Below are positions 18,629 to 28,787 of a DNA stretch of 64,000 nucleotides, piece by piece; the first letter of the stretch is position 1; the number at the start of each line of letters is the position of its first letter. The notes under the pieces were generated by a model. The model worked only from the letters and a program-made list of their open reading frames with translations. It was not told where the DNA came from and searched no databases. This DNA is from Bradyrhizobium xenonodulans (GTDB lineage Bacteria; Pseudomonadota; Alphaproteobacteria; Rhizobiales; Xanthobacteraceae), in assembly GCF_027594865.1 (NCBI RefSeq), contig NZ_CP089391.1, positions 310,001 through 374,000 of the forward strand, read 5' to 3'. The translations under genes and the position numbers were made by a program.

Positions 18629-19831
18629 ATGCAACCGACGACCGAGCCGCACAACGCCATCCTGGTGGAGAAGACTCCACTCGAAACCTACGTGCCGCCG
18701 GCAAAACCGTCGCTGATCGGCCTCTCGCGCACCGAGCTTGCCGACCGCCTCGGCGAGATCGGCGTCGCACCCGCGCAGCGCAAGATGCGCGTGCAGCAGC
18801 TCTGGCACTGGCTCTATTTCCGCGGCGCCCAAAGCTTCGACGACATGACCTCGATCTCGAAGGGCATTCGCGCCGAGCTCGCGCAGCATTTCACGGTCGA
18901 TCGTCCTGAAGTCGTGGCCGAGCAGATCTCCAACGACGGCACCCGCAAATGGCTGCTGCGTCTGCCGAGCGGCGACAATGTCGAGCGCGCCCATGAGGTC
19001 GAGTGCGTCTACATCCCCGAGACCGATCGCGGCACGCTCTGCGTCTCCTCGCAGGTCGGCTGCACGCTGAACTGCTCCTTCTGCCACACCGGCACGCAGC
19101 GGCTGGTGCGCAACCTCACCGCCGGCGAGATCGTCGGTCAGATCATGGTCGCGCGCGATCGTCTGAACGATTGGGCCGATCGCGAGGACGGCACGCGCCG
19201 CGTCACCAACATCGTGATGATGGGCATGGGCGAGCCGCTCTACAATTTCGACGCGGTGCGCGATGCGCTGCTGATCGTCGGCGACAATGAAGGCATCGGC
19301 ATCTCCCGCCGCCGCATCACGCTGTCGACGTCGGGCGTGGTGCCGAACATCGTGCGCGCCGGCGAGGAGATCGGCGTCATGCTCGCGATCTCGCTGCATG
19401 CGGTGCGCGACGAGCTGCGCAACGAGCTCGTGCCGCTCAACCGCAAATATCCGATCAAGGAGCTGCTGCAGGCCTGCCGCGACTATCCCGGCGCCTCGAA
19501 TGCGCGCCGCATCACCTTCGAATATGTGATGCTCAAGGGCGTCAACGATTCGCTCGACGACGCCAAGCTGCTGGTGAAGCTGCTCAAGGGCATTCACGCC
19601 AAGATCAATCTGATCCCGTTCAATCCCTGGCCCGGCACGGCCTATGAATGTTCGGACTGGGACCAGATCGAAAAGTTCTCCGAGTACATCTTCAACGCCG
19701 GCTATTCCTCGCCGGTGCGCACCCCGCGCGGCCGCGACATCCTCGCCGCCTGCGGTCAGCTCAAGTCGGAAACCGAAAAGCTCTCGGCCAGGGAACGCCA
19801 GGCGCTGCGCGCCATGGCGATGACGGATTAG
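18629..19831 (+). CDS. rlmN: Dual-specificity 23S rRNA/tRNA adenine C2 methyltransferase
   Basis: 400-residue radical SAM methyltransferase that adds the 2-methyl group to A2503 of 23S rRNA and A37 of some tRNAs. The cluster motif CTLNCSFC is at about residues 147-154, preceded by SQVG and followed by [10 protein letters not shown], the GGE-equivalent. The two mechanistic cysteines are expected near the C-terminus, and a Cys is seen in [10 protein letters not shown]. The N-terminal helical RNA-binding part ([20 protein letters not shown]) is clear. Length is somewhat longer than the E. coli enzyme, as in other alphaproteobacteria. Confidence 0.95.
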   Translation: MQPTTEPHNAILVEKTPLETYVPPAKPSLIGLSRTELADRLGEIGVAPAQRKMRVQQLWHWLYFRGAQSFDDMTSISKGIRAELAQHFTVDRPEVVAEQISNDGTRKWLLRLPSGDNVERAHEVECVYIPETDRGTLCVSSQVGCTLNCSFCHTGTQRLVRNLTAGEIVGQIMVARDRLNDWADREDGTRRVTNIVMMGMGEPLYNFDAVRDALLIVGDNEGIGISRRRITLSTSGVVPNIVRAGEEIGVMLAISLHAVRDELRNELVPLNRKYPIKELLQACRDYPGASNARRITFEYVMLKGVNDSLDDAKLLVKLLKGIHAKINLIPFNPWPGTAYECSDWDQIEKFSEYIFNAGYSSPVRTPRGRDILAACGQLKSETEKLSARERQALRAMAMTD

Positions 19832-19858
19832 CGATTATGCTTGCGCTCTTTCGACTTC

Positions 19859-19943
19859 GTCATTGCGAGGAGCGCAGCGACGAAGCAATCCAGACTGCCT
19901 GCGCGGATGCATTTCTGGATTGCTTCGCTGCGCTCGCAATGAC
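19859..19943. repeat. Palindromic intergenic repeat, family B, copy 2
   Basis: 85 bp: GTCATTGCGAGGAGCGCAGC on the left mirrors GCTTCGCTGCGCTCGCAATGAC on the right. It lies in the gap after rlmN and ends 15 bases before the next start, so it contributes the 5' leader of the membrane protein gene. It differs from the 16728 copy by a few extra bases in the left arm. Confidence 0.88.
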
Positions 19944-19958
19944 GGAGAGGGGGACGCG

Positions 19959-20453
19959 ATGTCCCTGATCGGCCGCCTCGTCGTCATCTTCATCGGCTTC
20001 CTCGCCGCCTGTTTCGTCGGCGGCATGATCGTCGTCGTCGCGCTGCTGTTTCCGGAGTTTGCCGATCTCGGCGCGGGTCCCGTCGACCAGGGTGCGATCG
20101 ACATCCTGCTTGGTTTCGGCTTCATCTTCGTCTCTGGCTTTGCCCTGGTGCCGGCGGCCGTGATCGTTGCGATCACCGAAGCGCTCTACATCCGTAGCGC
20201 GCTGGCCTATGCCGTCGGCGGCGGCCTCGTCGGGCTCGCCTGCTATCTAGGTCTCGTTCCCTTCCACTCCGACACGTTGCAGTTCGAGGGCATCGTGCGG
20301 CGTCACCTGGAGATCATGACCGGCGCTGGCATCGTCGCCGGCATGGTCTATTGGCTGATCGCCGGCCGCAATGCCGGCAACTGGCGCATCCCGCGGCCTC
20401 CTCGCAAGCCGCCTCCGCCGCTGCCGTCGAATTCGCGGCCGGATGCGCGGTGA
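19959..20453 (+). CDS. Conserved polytopic membrane protein of unknown function
   Basis: 164 residues with four predicted membrane helices: VVIFIGFLAACFVGGMIVV, FGFIFVSGFALVPAAVIVA, a helix around YAVGGGLVGLACYLGLVP, and MTGAGIVAGMVYWLIAG. It ends in a proline-rich basic tail (RPPRKPPPPLPSN). The ATG at 19959 follows GAGAGGGGG and is preferred over upstream codons inside the family B repeat. I do not recognise a named family. It lies just upstream of the PAP2 gene on the same strand. Confidence 0.8.
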   Translation: MSLIGRLVVIFIGFLAACFVGGMIVVVALLFPEFADLGAGPVDQGAIDILLGFGFIFVSGFALVPAAVIVAITEALYIRSALAYAVGGGLVGLACYLGLVPFHSDTLQFEGIVRRHLEIMTGAGIVAGMVYWLIAGRNAGNWRIPRPPRKPPPPLPSNSRPDAR

Positions 20454-20511
20454 CTTGCTTACCCTCCCCCCGGGGTTTTCATCCCCTCTCCACTCCGCTA
20501 AACCGCGCGCC

Positions 20512-21288
20512 ATGAACCGGACTGGACTTTTCATCGGCCTGGCGCTGTGGCTCGTGATCGGCGGCATTTTCGGCCTCTATCCCGAGCTCGATCTCAAGCT
20601 CGCCGCGCTGTTCTTCGATCCCGAGACGAAGACGTTTCCGCTCAAGCTGAACGACTGGGCTGGCTTCGCGCGGGATGCTGCGATGTGGGTTGCCTGGGCG
20701 TTCGTGCTGCCTCCGCTGGTCGCGCTCGTGGTCAAGATGATCCGGCCCGACCGTCCCTTGATGGTGTCGGGGCGCGCGATCGTGTTCCTGCTGGTCACCA
20801 TCATTCTGTCGGCCGGCATCCTCACCAATCTCACCTTCAAGACCTATTGGGGCCGGCCGCGGCCGGTCGTGGTGACGCAGTTCGCGGGCGACCAGCAATT
20901 CGTGGCGTGGTGGGATCCGCGCGGCGACTGCGCCCGCAACTGCTCGTTCTTCTCGGGCGAGGGCGCGACCGCGTTCTGGACGCTGGCGCCGGCTGCGCTG
21001 GCGCCGCCGGCGTGGCGGCCGCTCGCCTATGCCGGTGCGGTGATCTTCGGTGTGGTCACCAGCGGGCTGCGGATGGCCTTCGGCGGCCACTTCTTCACCG
21101 ACGTCTCGATTGCCGGCCTCGTCACCTTCGTCGTGATCTGGCTCGCCTACGCGCTGATCTACCGCTGGCCGCAGACCCGGTTCTCGGACGCGGCGGTCGA
21201 TGCCGCCCTGACCCGGCTGAACATGCCCGCCTACCGCCTCCGCCAGCGCCTGTTCGGCCGCAAGACGAGCGCCGAACCGTCCGTTTAA
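20512..21288 (+). CDS. PAP2-family membrane phosphatase with non-canonical motif 2
   Basis: 258-residue integral membrane protein of the PAP2/LpxE-like superfamily, which removes phosphate from lipids such as lipid A, phosphatidylglycerophosphate or undecaprenyl pyrophosphate. Motif 1 is K110 x6 R117-P118 (KTYWGRPRP). Motif 3 has R187 x5 H193 x3 D197 (RMAFGGHFFTD), keeping the nucleophilic His and its Asp. Motif 2, normally PSGH, reads FFSGEG (146-151), so the second His is absent. A pair of cysteines (C140, C144) precedes it. The substrate is unknown. Monocistronic or with the upstream membrane gene. Confidence 0.85.
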   Translation: MNRTGLFIGLALWLVIGGIFGLYPELDLKLAALFFDPETKTFPLKLNDWAGFARDAAMWVAWAFVLPPLVALVVKMIRPDRPLMVSGRAIVFLLVTIILSAGILTNLTFKTYWGRPRPVVVTQFAGDQQFVAWWDPRGDCARNCSFFSGEGATAFWTLAPAALAPPAWRPLAYAGAVIFGVVTSGLRMAFGGHFFTDVSIAGLVTFVVIWLAYALIYRWPQTRFSDAAVDAALTRLNMPAYRLRQRLFGRKTSAEPSV

Positions 21289-21363
21289 GCCATTAAAGGG
21301 GTGCCGAGGCGTGCGAAATTTGATATTCGCGCGGTCAAGTTCACCCCTGACATCAGCCCTTGA

Positions 21364-22719
<1,356 letters not shown>

Positions 22720-22730
22720 GGCGGCTCTCG

Positions 22731-22765
22731 CAGGCTGGGCAAAGCGAAGCGTGCCCATCCTACGA
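22731..22765. repeat. Truncated copy of repeat family C
   Basis: 35 bp CAGGCTGGGCAAAGCGAAGC followed by GTGCCCATCCTACGAG. This resembles one arm of the GTAGGGTGGGCAAAGCGAAG repeats at 43774, 47142 and 49786, but without the opposite arm. It lies directly after argG. Confidence 0.6.
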
Positions 22766-22807
22766 GTTCACGCCGTGCCGCAACCTCGCGCGCAACGGCG
22801 AAAACAA

Positions 22808-22835
22808 AAATGGCCGGGATCACTCCCGGCCATTT
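22808..22835 (-). terminator. Rho-independent terminator of the OmpA gene
   Basis: Perfect 12-bp stem AAATGGCCGGGA / TCCCGGCCATTT with a 4-base loop; read on the minus strand the stem is followed by TTTTTGTTTT, giving a U-tract. It lies 19 bases after the OmpA stop. Confidence 0.85.
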
Positions 22836-22853
22836 GCATTTGTACGTCTCGCC

Positions 22854-24968
22854 TCAGCGCGGCGGCGGTGCCGCGTTGGCCTGGCCGCCATTGAGCAGCG
22901 GCGTGATGTTGCGGACGGTGACGCGGCGGTTGATCGCGCTCGGCCCCTGCGTCTGCTCCTTCAGGTACTGCTCGCCATAGCCCTGTGACGTCAGGTTCTC
23001 CGCCGGCACGCCGAATTGCTGGGTGAGCAATTCTGCCGCGGCCTGCGCACGGCGGTCCGACAGCGACAGATTGTCGACGTCGTTGCCGACCGCGTCGGTG
23101 TGCCCCTCGATCAGGAACACCGCCTGCGGGTTGGCCTGGATCGCCTGGTTGAGGCCGTCGGCGATCGCCTGTAGCCGGGCCGCCTGCTCCGGCGGGATGG
23201 TCCACGATCCCGTCTCGAAGTTGATCGAGTTGACGTCGATGCTCGGCATCTGCATGCGAACGTTCGGGCTGTAGCGGATCTCGTCAAGCGAGTAGCGCCG
23301 ATCGATTCGCTGCACCGGCGGGGCCCGCATCGTCTCGTAGATCACCTGCGGCGAGGCCTCCTGGGCATCGACGATGTAGCGATCGTAGGGAATGTTCACG
23401 ACCGGCGGCGGCGCGTCGACATAGAAGCCGCCGACCGCGCGCGGATCGCGGTAGCTGTTGTCGATGATGACGATCTCGCGTCCGCGGGGGTCCCTGCGGA
23501 TTCGCCGCAGCAGCGAGCCGTCGGCGCCGACCACGGTGACGATCTCGCTGCCGTCGGGACGGACCACGACGGTGCGGGTCTCGCCGCCGACGGTGTCGGT
23601 GCGGATGTCGCGGGCGCCATAGCGGAAGCGATAGAGATCGTTGCCGCGGACATAGGCCTGCCCGCCCGGATCGCGGATGATGATGCGGTCCGGCTCGGTG
23701 TAGACGGTGCGGCCGCCTTCGACGACTTCACGCCGCTGGCTGTGCATGTCGGCAATGGTCGCGCCGATCACGGCACCGGCCACCACGCCCGCACCGATCG
23801 CGAGCGGCGTCAGGTCACGCTGCTGCGGACGCGGCGGCGGCGGCAAGGGGGCCGCGACCGTCGGCGCGGCGCGGAAGGCCGGTGCGACCGTCGGCGGAGC
23901 GTATTGCGCCCTGTTTGGCGGAGGTGCTGAGGCTGGCGAGCCAGGGACGACGGTCGGTGCCGCTGCGCCGGCGGGAGCCGCAGGCCGGGGCGGGACGCCG
24001 CCGGCCTGGGGCGGCGCCGCCGGAGTCCCGGCAGCGGGCGCGCCAGCAGGAGGCGTTGCACCCTGTTGGCCGGGGGCCGGCGTCGTGCCGGGGGCGGGTG
24101 TCGGTGCCGCACCGGGACGTCCGGGCGGCGGCGTCGGAGCAGCACCGGGCGCCGGCGTGGCCGTTGGAGCGGGCGTGGCACCGGGAGCCGGCGATGGCGA
24201 TCCCGCAGCCGGAGGTGCGCCGGGACGTCCGCCGGGCGGCGGTGTGCCGGGGCGACCAGCCGGCGGCGTGCCGGGCGCAGCACCCGGAGCCGGCGTTGCG
24301 GTCGGCGAAGGTGTTGCCGTCGGGGCGGGCGTAGCAGTCGCGCCGGGGCGTGCCGCAGGTGCAGCCGGTGAAGGCGACGGCGTTGCCGTAGGTGTCGGCG
24401 CCGGGCGTGCGGGTGTTGCTGAGGGCGGCGTTGCTGCTGCCGGCGGAGTCGGAGCGGGACGCGCGGCAGGCGGAGCTGCTGCGGGAGGCGGTGTCGGCGT
24501 GTGTTGCTGCGCGGCCGGGGGCGGTGGTGTCGGCGCGTGCTGCTGGGGCGCCGCGGCCGGAGGCGGCGACGGCTGCTTGGGAGCGGCTGGCGGCGGGGGC
24601 GGCGGTGTGGGTGCCTGACGCGCCGCTGGCGGGGGCGGAGGAGGTGGCGGTGTCGGACGTGACGGCGCGGCAGCCGGCGGCGGCGGGGCGGGCGGATGCG
24701 GAGGTGCAGCCGCGGGCGGCGGCGCGGTCGGGCGCGCGGGAGCTGCAGGCGGTGCCGCGGCCGGAGGAGGTGGCGCGGCCGGACGCGCAGCGGGCGGCGC
24801 TCCCTTTGGCGCTTCCTTCGGAGGCTGCTTCGATTTGTCATTCTCTGGTTGTGGCTGCGCCTGCGCGACCACGAGCGGCGGCGCGCTTTGCGCATGCGAT
24901 GCGGAGCTTGCGAATTGCATCGCGGTCAGAGCCGTCGTTGCAAGCAGCACGAAACGAAGGTTGGTCAT
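22854..24968 (-). CDS. OmpA-family peptidoglycan-binding protein with long Pro/Ala-rich region
   Basis: 704 residues. A signal peptide (about 1-26, ending ASHAQ) is followed by some 330 residues of almost pure Pro/Ala/Gly/Thr low-complexity sequence, with tracts such as PPPPPPPP and recurring TPAPGA and TPSP units. A small hydrophobic stretch follows (about residues 380-400, AIGAGVVAGAVIGATIAD), then an OmpA-C domain near the C-terminus (INFETGSWTIPPEQAARLQA; LIEGHTDAVG; SLSDRRAQAAAELL). The OmpA-C domain binds peptidoglycan, so the Pro-rich part likely spans the periplasm or acts as a flexible linker. It has its own terminator. Start is the ATG at 24968. Confidence 0.88.
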   Translation of the reverse strand: MTNLRFVLLATTALTAMQFASSASHAQSAPPLVVAQAQPQPENDKSKQPPKEAPKGAPPAARPAAPPPPAAAPPAAPARPTAPPPAAAPPHPPAPPPPAAAPSRPTPPPPPPPPAARQAPTPPPPPPAAPKQPSPPPAAAPQQHAPTPPPPAAQQHTPTPPPAAAPPAARPAPTPPAAATPPSATPARPAPTPTATPSPSPAAPAARPGATATPAPTATPSPTATPAPGAAPGTPPAGRPGTPPPGGRPGAPPAAGSPSPAPGATPAPTATPAPGAAPTPPPGRPGAAPTPAPGTTPAPGQQGATPPAGAPAAGTPAAPPQAGGVPPRPAAPAGAAAPTVVPGSPASAPPPNRAQYAPPTVAPAFRAAPTVAAPLPPPPRPQQRDLTPLAIGAGVVAGAVIGATIADMHSQRREVVEGGRTVYTEPDRIIIRDPGGQAYVRGNDLYRFRYGARDIRTDTVGGETRTVVVRPDGSEIVTVVGADGSLLRRIRRDPRGREIVIIDNSYRDPRAVGGFYVDAPPPVVNIPYDRYIVDAQEASPQVIYETMRAPPVQRIDRRYSLDEIRYSPNVRMQMPSIDVNSINFETGSWTIPPEQAARLQAIADGLNQAIQANPQAVFLIEGHTDAVGNDVDNLSLSDRRAQAAAELLTQQFGVPAENLTSQGYGEQYLKEQTQGPSAINRRVTVRNITPLLNGGQANAAPPPR

Positions 24969-25132
24969 GGTGTTGAACTTCCCCGGAAGGTTCTTTGACG
25001 AAGTGCTTTGATGAACAGCTACGCGTTAGGCCGGAATGTGGCGGGCGAAGACGTCGCGGCCCGATTTATTTCTGCACGCAAATCACCTCATGACGATGAC
25101 GTTCATTGCGCATTCAGATGCAGGTTGCAATT

Positions 25133-25170
25133 GCCTCACATGTGATCGCCCGCCTCATATGTGATCCCGC
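25133..25170. repeat. Two tandem direct repeats, each with a 10-bp palindrome
   Basis: GCCTCACATGTGATCGCCCG (25133-25152) is followed immediately by GCCTCATATGTGATCCCGC (25152-25170). The cores TCACATGTGA (perfect palindrome, 25136-25145) and TCATATGTGA (25155-25164) are 19 bases apart, close to two helical turns. They are 170-200 bases upstream of the OmpA gene and overlap the 3' end of the small proline-rich gene. This could be an operator for a dimeric regulator; there is no direct evidence. Confidence 0.45.
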
Positions 25171-25397
25171 AGCGAACTCGCATCCGTCGCGGGATTCGGC
25201 GTGAGCGGTCCGTTCGGTCCGCGTGATGGAATCTCTTCAGGCATGCGGCCCGGCAATTCGTCGGGCCGCGGTGGCGAGCCGGGCTCACGCACCGGCGGTG
25301 TAATTTCAGGCTGCGGACCGCCCGGCGGGATTCCCGGCGGCGGCTCGGCGGGCGTGCCGGGCGTCGATGGTGGAATCTCGGGCGGTTCGATCGGCAT
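25155..25397 (-). CDS. Small proline-rich hypothetical protein
   Basis: 80 residues, roughly a third proline, in a pattern such as MPIEPPEIPPSTPGTPAEPP and PPRPDELPGRMPEEIPSRGP. It has no signal peptide, cysteine or hydrophobic helix, so it looks disordered. I recall similar short proteins in Bradyrhizobium genomes, but function is unknown. The ATG at 25397 (GAAGA upstream) is chosen; an in-frame extension of 25 codons upstream is less likely. The stop lies inside the tandem palindromes at 25155-25164. Confidence 0.6.
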   Translation of the reverse strand: MPIEPPEIPPSTPGTPAEPPPGIPPGGPQPEITPPVREPGSPPRPDELPGRMPEEIPSRGPNGPLTPNPATDASSLRDHI

Positions 25398-25477
25398 CGG
25401 CGTCTTCGTGCAGTTGTCGGAGAACGACAACGATGATGTCGCGCCGATGTTCCCGCGCCTGCTGGGCCTCAATCCGG

Positions 25478-25864
25478 CTATGCTGGCGCGTGGCAGACCG
25501 CCTCGATGTTGTGGCCATCGGGGTCGAGCACGAACGCGCCGTAGTAGTTCGCATGATAATGCGGGCGGATGCCGGGCGCCCCGTTGTCGCGGCCACCGGC
25601 CGCCATCGCGGCCTGGTAGAAGGCGTCGACCGTGGCGCGATCCTTCGCCGCGATGGCGACATGCACCGGCTTGTTCATCGCGCCTTCGCCACCGATCCAG
25701 AAGTCCGGCTTGCCGCCGGCGCCGAAGCCTGCGGCGGCGGCGTGGCCGGTCTGCTCTGCCGTCACCTCCATGACCAGGCTGTAGCCGAGCGGCGCCAGCG
25801 CCTTGGCGTAGAACGCTTTCGCGCGCTCATAGTCGGAGACGGAGAAACCCAAATGGTCGATCAT
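25478..25864 (-). CDS. VOC superfamily (glyoxalase/bleomycin-resistance fold) protein
   Basis: 128-residue protein of the vicinal-oxygen-chelate fold. MIDHLGFSVSDYERAKAFY at the N-terminus and GAFVLDPDGHNIEAVCHA near the end carry the metal-ligand pattern (His3-4 and the C-terminal Glu). The frame is open upstream, but ATG 25864 gives the standard start MIDH. Members are lyases, dioxygenases or drug-binding proteins; the substrate is not predictable. It lies after the FkbM gene on the same strand and may be co-transcribed with it. Confidence 0.88.
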   Translation of the reverse strand: MIDHLGFSVSDYERAKAFYAKALAPLGYSLVMEVTAEQTGHAAAAGFGAGGKPDFWIGGEGAMNKPVHVAIAAKDRATVDAFYQAAMAAGGRDNGAPGIRPHYHANYYGAFVLDPDGHNIEAVCHAPA

Positions 25865-25889
25865 CGCTAGCCTCCGTTGTTCGCTCCCG

Positions 25890-26747
25890 TCAGCGCGACA
25901 GGAACGTATTGCTCCGCGTCTTGCGCACGATCGCAAAGCCGCGCGCGACCATGTCCGCAATACAATCCTGCTGCCATTCGTTTTGTGACAGATGCTCGAT
26001 CACCACTGCGCGCGGCCATAGCGATTGCGGCGCGTCGCGGAAGAAGCCGATCAGCACGCGGTCCTCAAAACCCTCGACGTCGATCTTGAGCGAATCGACC
26101 TGGCCGACGCCGGCCTCGTCGAGAATGCGCATCAAGCGCAGCGACGGCACCTTGATGGCATCCGTGCTGGCCGTGCCAGTGACGACGTGCGTGGCGCCGA
26201 GATTGCCGCCGCCGCTTTCGATCATCAGCTCGCCGTCACTGTCGCCGGCGGCGGCCTGCACCAGGCGCACCTGCGTTGCCTTCGACGCGGCGTGGTTGAA
26301 CGCGAGCCGTCCGAACGTCATCGGATGCGGCTCGATCGCGACCACCTTGCCATTGGGGCCGACCTGCCGTGCCATCACCAGCGCAAAGGTGCCGACATTG
26401 GCGCCGACGTCGACGAACGTGCCGCCCGCTTGCGTGTGCTGGCGCAGGAAGTCGAGCTCATCGAGATTGTAGTCGGGATTGAACAGCGCGCCGCGCTCGG
26501 TCGCGCTGCCCTGGTGATAGAACCGGAACGAGGCGCCCTGGTACTGCACGTCGACCGGGCCGCCGCGCAGCAGATTGACCAGCCGCGACATCCACGGCCG
26601 AAACGCACCGCGCTTCAGCCCGGACTGTTGTGCGAGGCGAATGATCGCAGCCTGCGCCGCATTCGGCGCAAACGCGCCGAACGGCGCGGACGAAGGGGCA
26701 TTATCGGTCGTCAAGCAGGCGGTCCTCGTTGCAAGCGGCGCATGCAT
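25890..26747 (-). CDS. FkbM-family SAM-dependent methyltransferase
   Basis: 285 residues. GTFVDVGANVGTFALVMARQ is the Rossmann SAM-binding motif, followed by AIEPHPMTFGRLAFN and, later, SLKIDVEGFEDRVL with the acidic residues expected for the FkbM family. Members O-methylate sugars, antibiotics or polyketides. I chose ATG 26747; a TTG at 26771, two bases from a GGAG-like stretch, would add eight residues. Only 30 bases separate it from the ABC transporter stop, so it is probably the second gene of that unit. Confidence 0.85.
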   Translation of the reverse strand: MHAPLATRTACLTTDNAPSSAPFGAFAPNAAQAAIIRLAQQSGLKRGAFRPWMSRLVNLLRGGPVDVQYQGASFRFYHQGSATERGALFNPDYNLDELDFLRQHTQAGGTFVDVGANVGTFALVMARQVGPNGKVVAIEPHPMTFGRLAFNHAASKATQVRLVQAAAGDSDGELMIESGGGNLGATHVVTGTASTDAIKVPSLRLMRILDEAGVGQVDSLKIDVEGFEDRVLIGFFRDAPQSLWPRAVVIEHLSQNEWQQDCIADMVARGFAIVRKTRSNTFLSR

Positions 26748-26777
26748 AGCCGGTTTTGCCGGCGACTCCAACGGCGC

Positions 26778-28736
26778 TCACGCCGCCTTTTTCGGCGGGG
26801 CCTTGCGCTGACGCAGGAAGCGGCCGAGCAGCTTCCGCCTGCCCTTGCGTGGGATCAGGTCGATGTCGCTGACGAGCTTGGCGCCGCCCTTGCGGCGCTC
26901 CAGCACGATCTTGCGGCTGTGGAAGGCTTCCAGTTCGATGCGATGCGCCACGCTGACGATGGTCGCCTTCGGCAGCTCGTCGGTGACCATCTTCATCATC
27001 TTGTCCTGGCTCTTCTCGTCGAGCGCCGAAGTCGCCTCATCCAGCACGACGATATCGGGGGTGTGGAGCAACAGCCGCGCGAAGGCGAGACGCTGCTTCT
27101 CGCCGCCGGACAATGTCTGGTCCCAGGGGCCTTCTTCCTCGATCTTCTCCTTGAGGTGATCGAGGCCGACCTTGTGCAGGGCTTCGCCGATCTCCTCGAC
27201 GGTCCAGTCGTCCTCGGCGCCGGGATAGGCCACCGCACGGCGCAAGCTGCCGGAGGGCACGTAAGGCCGCTGCGGCAGCATGAACAGCCGCCGGTCGGGA
27301 TGGAAATTGACGCTGCCGCCGCCCCATGGCCACAGCCCGGCGATGGCGCGCACAAGCGTGCTCTTGCCGGTGCCGGATTCACCGGCGACCAGCAGCCGTT
27401 CACCCGGCTCGATCACCACCTCGGTCTCGCCGACGACCGCAGTGCCGTCGTCGAGCGTCACCGAGAGATCATTCAGCTCCAGTATGGCGTCGTTGCTGGT
27501 CTCGCCGCGCTTGATGCGGCCGAACCCGTCACCCTGCTCGGCGCGCTCGAGGCCGTCGAGCGACATCATCAGCGAGGCAATGCGGTGGGCGCAGGCGTTC
27601 CAGTCGGCCAGCCGCGGATAATTGTCGACCAGCCAGCCGAACGCGCTCTGTACGATGGTGAAGGCGGAGGCCGCCTGCATCACCTGTCCGAGCGTCATGC
27701 TGCCGTCGAGAAATTTGGGCGCGCAGAGCAGAAGCGGGACCACGGGAGCAACAAGGCTCGATCCCTGCGAGACCAGCGTGGTGCGCATGTGCTGGCCGGC
27801 GAGCCGCGCCCATTGCCTGAGCACGCTGGTGAAGTTGCGGTCGATGCCGCCGCGCTCCTCCTCCTCGCCGCCGAGCAGGGCGATGCTCTCGCCGTTCTCA
27901 CGCACGCGCGTCAGCGTGTAGCGGAAATCGGCTTCCGCCTGGTTCTTGTCCTCGGACACCTGCACGAAGCGCCGGCCGATCACCATGATCGAGCTGGATG
28001 CGATCGCGGCATAGAGCATCGCGGCGATCACGAGGAAGCCGGGAATGGTGATGGCCGACCCGCCGAGCGTGACGGTGAGCGCGCCGCCGATGGTCCAGAG
28101 CACGACGATGAAGGTCGCGGCCGAGAGCAGCGCCGAGGTGACGCCCGCGAGGAAATCGACCGGCGAATCGGTCGCGATGCGCAGATCTTCGGCGATGCGG
28201 TATTCCGGATTCTTGTGGTCGCCGCCGACGAGGTTGAGCTGGTAGTAGCGACCGTTGGTCAGCCAGCGCGTCAGCACGCTCGCCGTCAGCCAGGCCCGCC
28301 AGCGCCGCTGGATGCCCATCCGCGCGAACACTTGCATCACGCCGAGCGCGATGCTGCCGATCGCGAGCGGAAAGAACACCGCGGTGAGATGGAAGACGGT
28401 GGCCGCATCGCGCTGCTCGATCGCGTCGAAGATCGCGCGGTTCCAGACGTTGATGCCGTATTGGAAGCCGACGGTCAGGACGATCAGCGCGCCGAGGCCG
28501 ATCGAGTAGAGCCAGGCCAGCCGGTCACCGTTGCGGCCCCAGAAGCCGCGCGCGCTGATCCAGAACCGGGTGAGGAGATAGTCCTTGCGCGCCTGCTCGG
28601 CCTCTTCGGGCGACAGTTCGGGGTCAGGCTCGATGACTTCCGGAGGCGGCGGCACGACCTCATCGCCGGTTTCGCCCTTGATCTCGACAATGGGCGGCTT
28701 CTTGCCCTGTTCGCGCTTTGCGGCCGGCTTGTGCAT
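26778..28736 (-). CDS. ABC transporter, fused BacA/SbmA-like permease and ATPase
   Basis: 652 residues. A charged cytoplasmic N-terminus (about 1-70) is followed by a membrane domain (about 70-370) of the SbmA/BacA/ABCD type, with the family segment NVWNRAIFDAIEQRD and ALEDLRIATDSPVDF-like wording (RIAEDLRIATDSPVDFLAG). An ATPase domain follows: Walker A GESGTGKSTL, signature LSGGEKQR and Walker B VVLDEATSALDEKS. BacA-like transporters import peptides; the Bradyrhizobium relative BclA takes up plant NCR peptides. Whether this gene is BclA or a housekeeping cousin cannot be settled here. The FkbM gene follows directly. Confidence 0.9.
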   Translation of the reverse strand: MHKPAAKREQGKKPPIVEIKGETGDEVVPPPPEVIEPDPELSPEEAEQARKDYLLTRFWISARGFWGRNGDRLAWLYSIGLGALIVLTVGFQYGINVWNRAIFDAIEQRDAATVFHLTAVFFPLAIGSIALGVMQVFARMGIQRRWRAWLTASVLTRWLTNGRYYQLNLVGGDHKNPEYRIAEDLRIATDSPVDFLAGVTSALLSAATFIVVLWTIGGALTVTLGGSAITIPGFLVIAAMLYAAIASSSIMVIGRRFVQVSEDKNQAEADFRYTLTRVRENGESIALLGGEEEERGGIDRNFTSVLRQWARLAGQHMRTTLVSQGSSLVAPVVPLLLCAPKFLDGSMTLGQVMQAASAFTIVQSAFGWLVDNYPRLADWNACAHRIASLMMSLDGLERAEQGDGFGRIKRGETSNDAILELNDLSVTLDDGTAVVGETEVVIEPGERLLVAGESGTGKSTLVRAIAGLWPWGGGSVNFHPDRRLFMLPQRPYVPSGSLRRAVAYPGAEDDWTVEEIGEALHKVGLDHLKEKIEEEGPWDQTLSGGEKQRLAFARLLLHTPDIVVLDEATSALDEKSQDKMMKMVTDELPKATIVSVAHRIELEAFHSRKIVLERRKGGAKLVSDIDLIPRKGRRKLLGRFLRQRKAPPKKAA

Positions 28737-28787
28737 GAGTCGACAACGCCAAGGAAATCAAACGGTTCCCTTCGGTTCCGCGCCGAA

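Noticed and set aside
16728..19943. Family B palindromes as terminators
   Set aside because: The arms are long and G+C-rich but lack a following T tract, and both copies precede genes, so I call them repeats.
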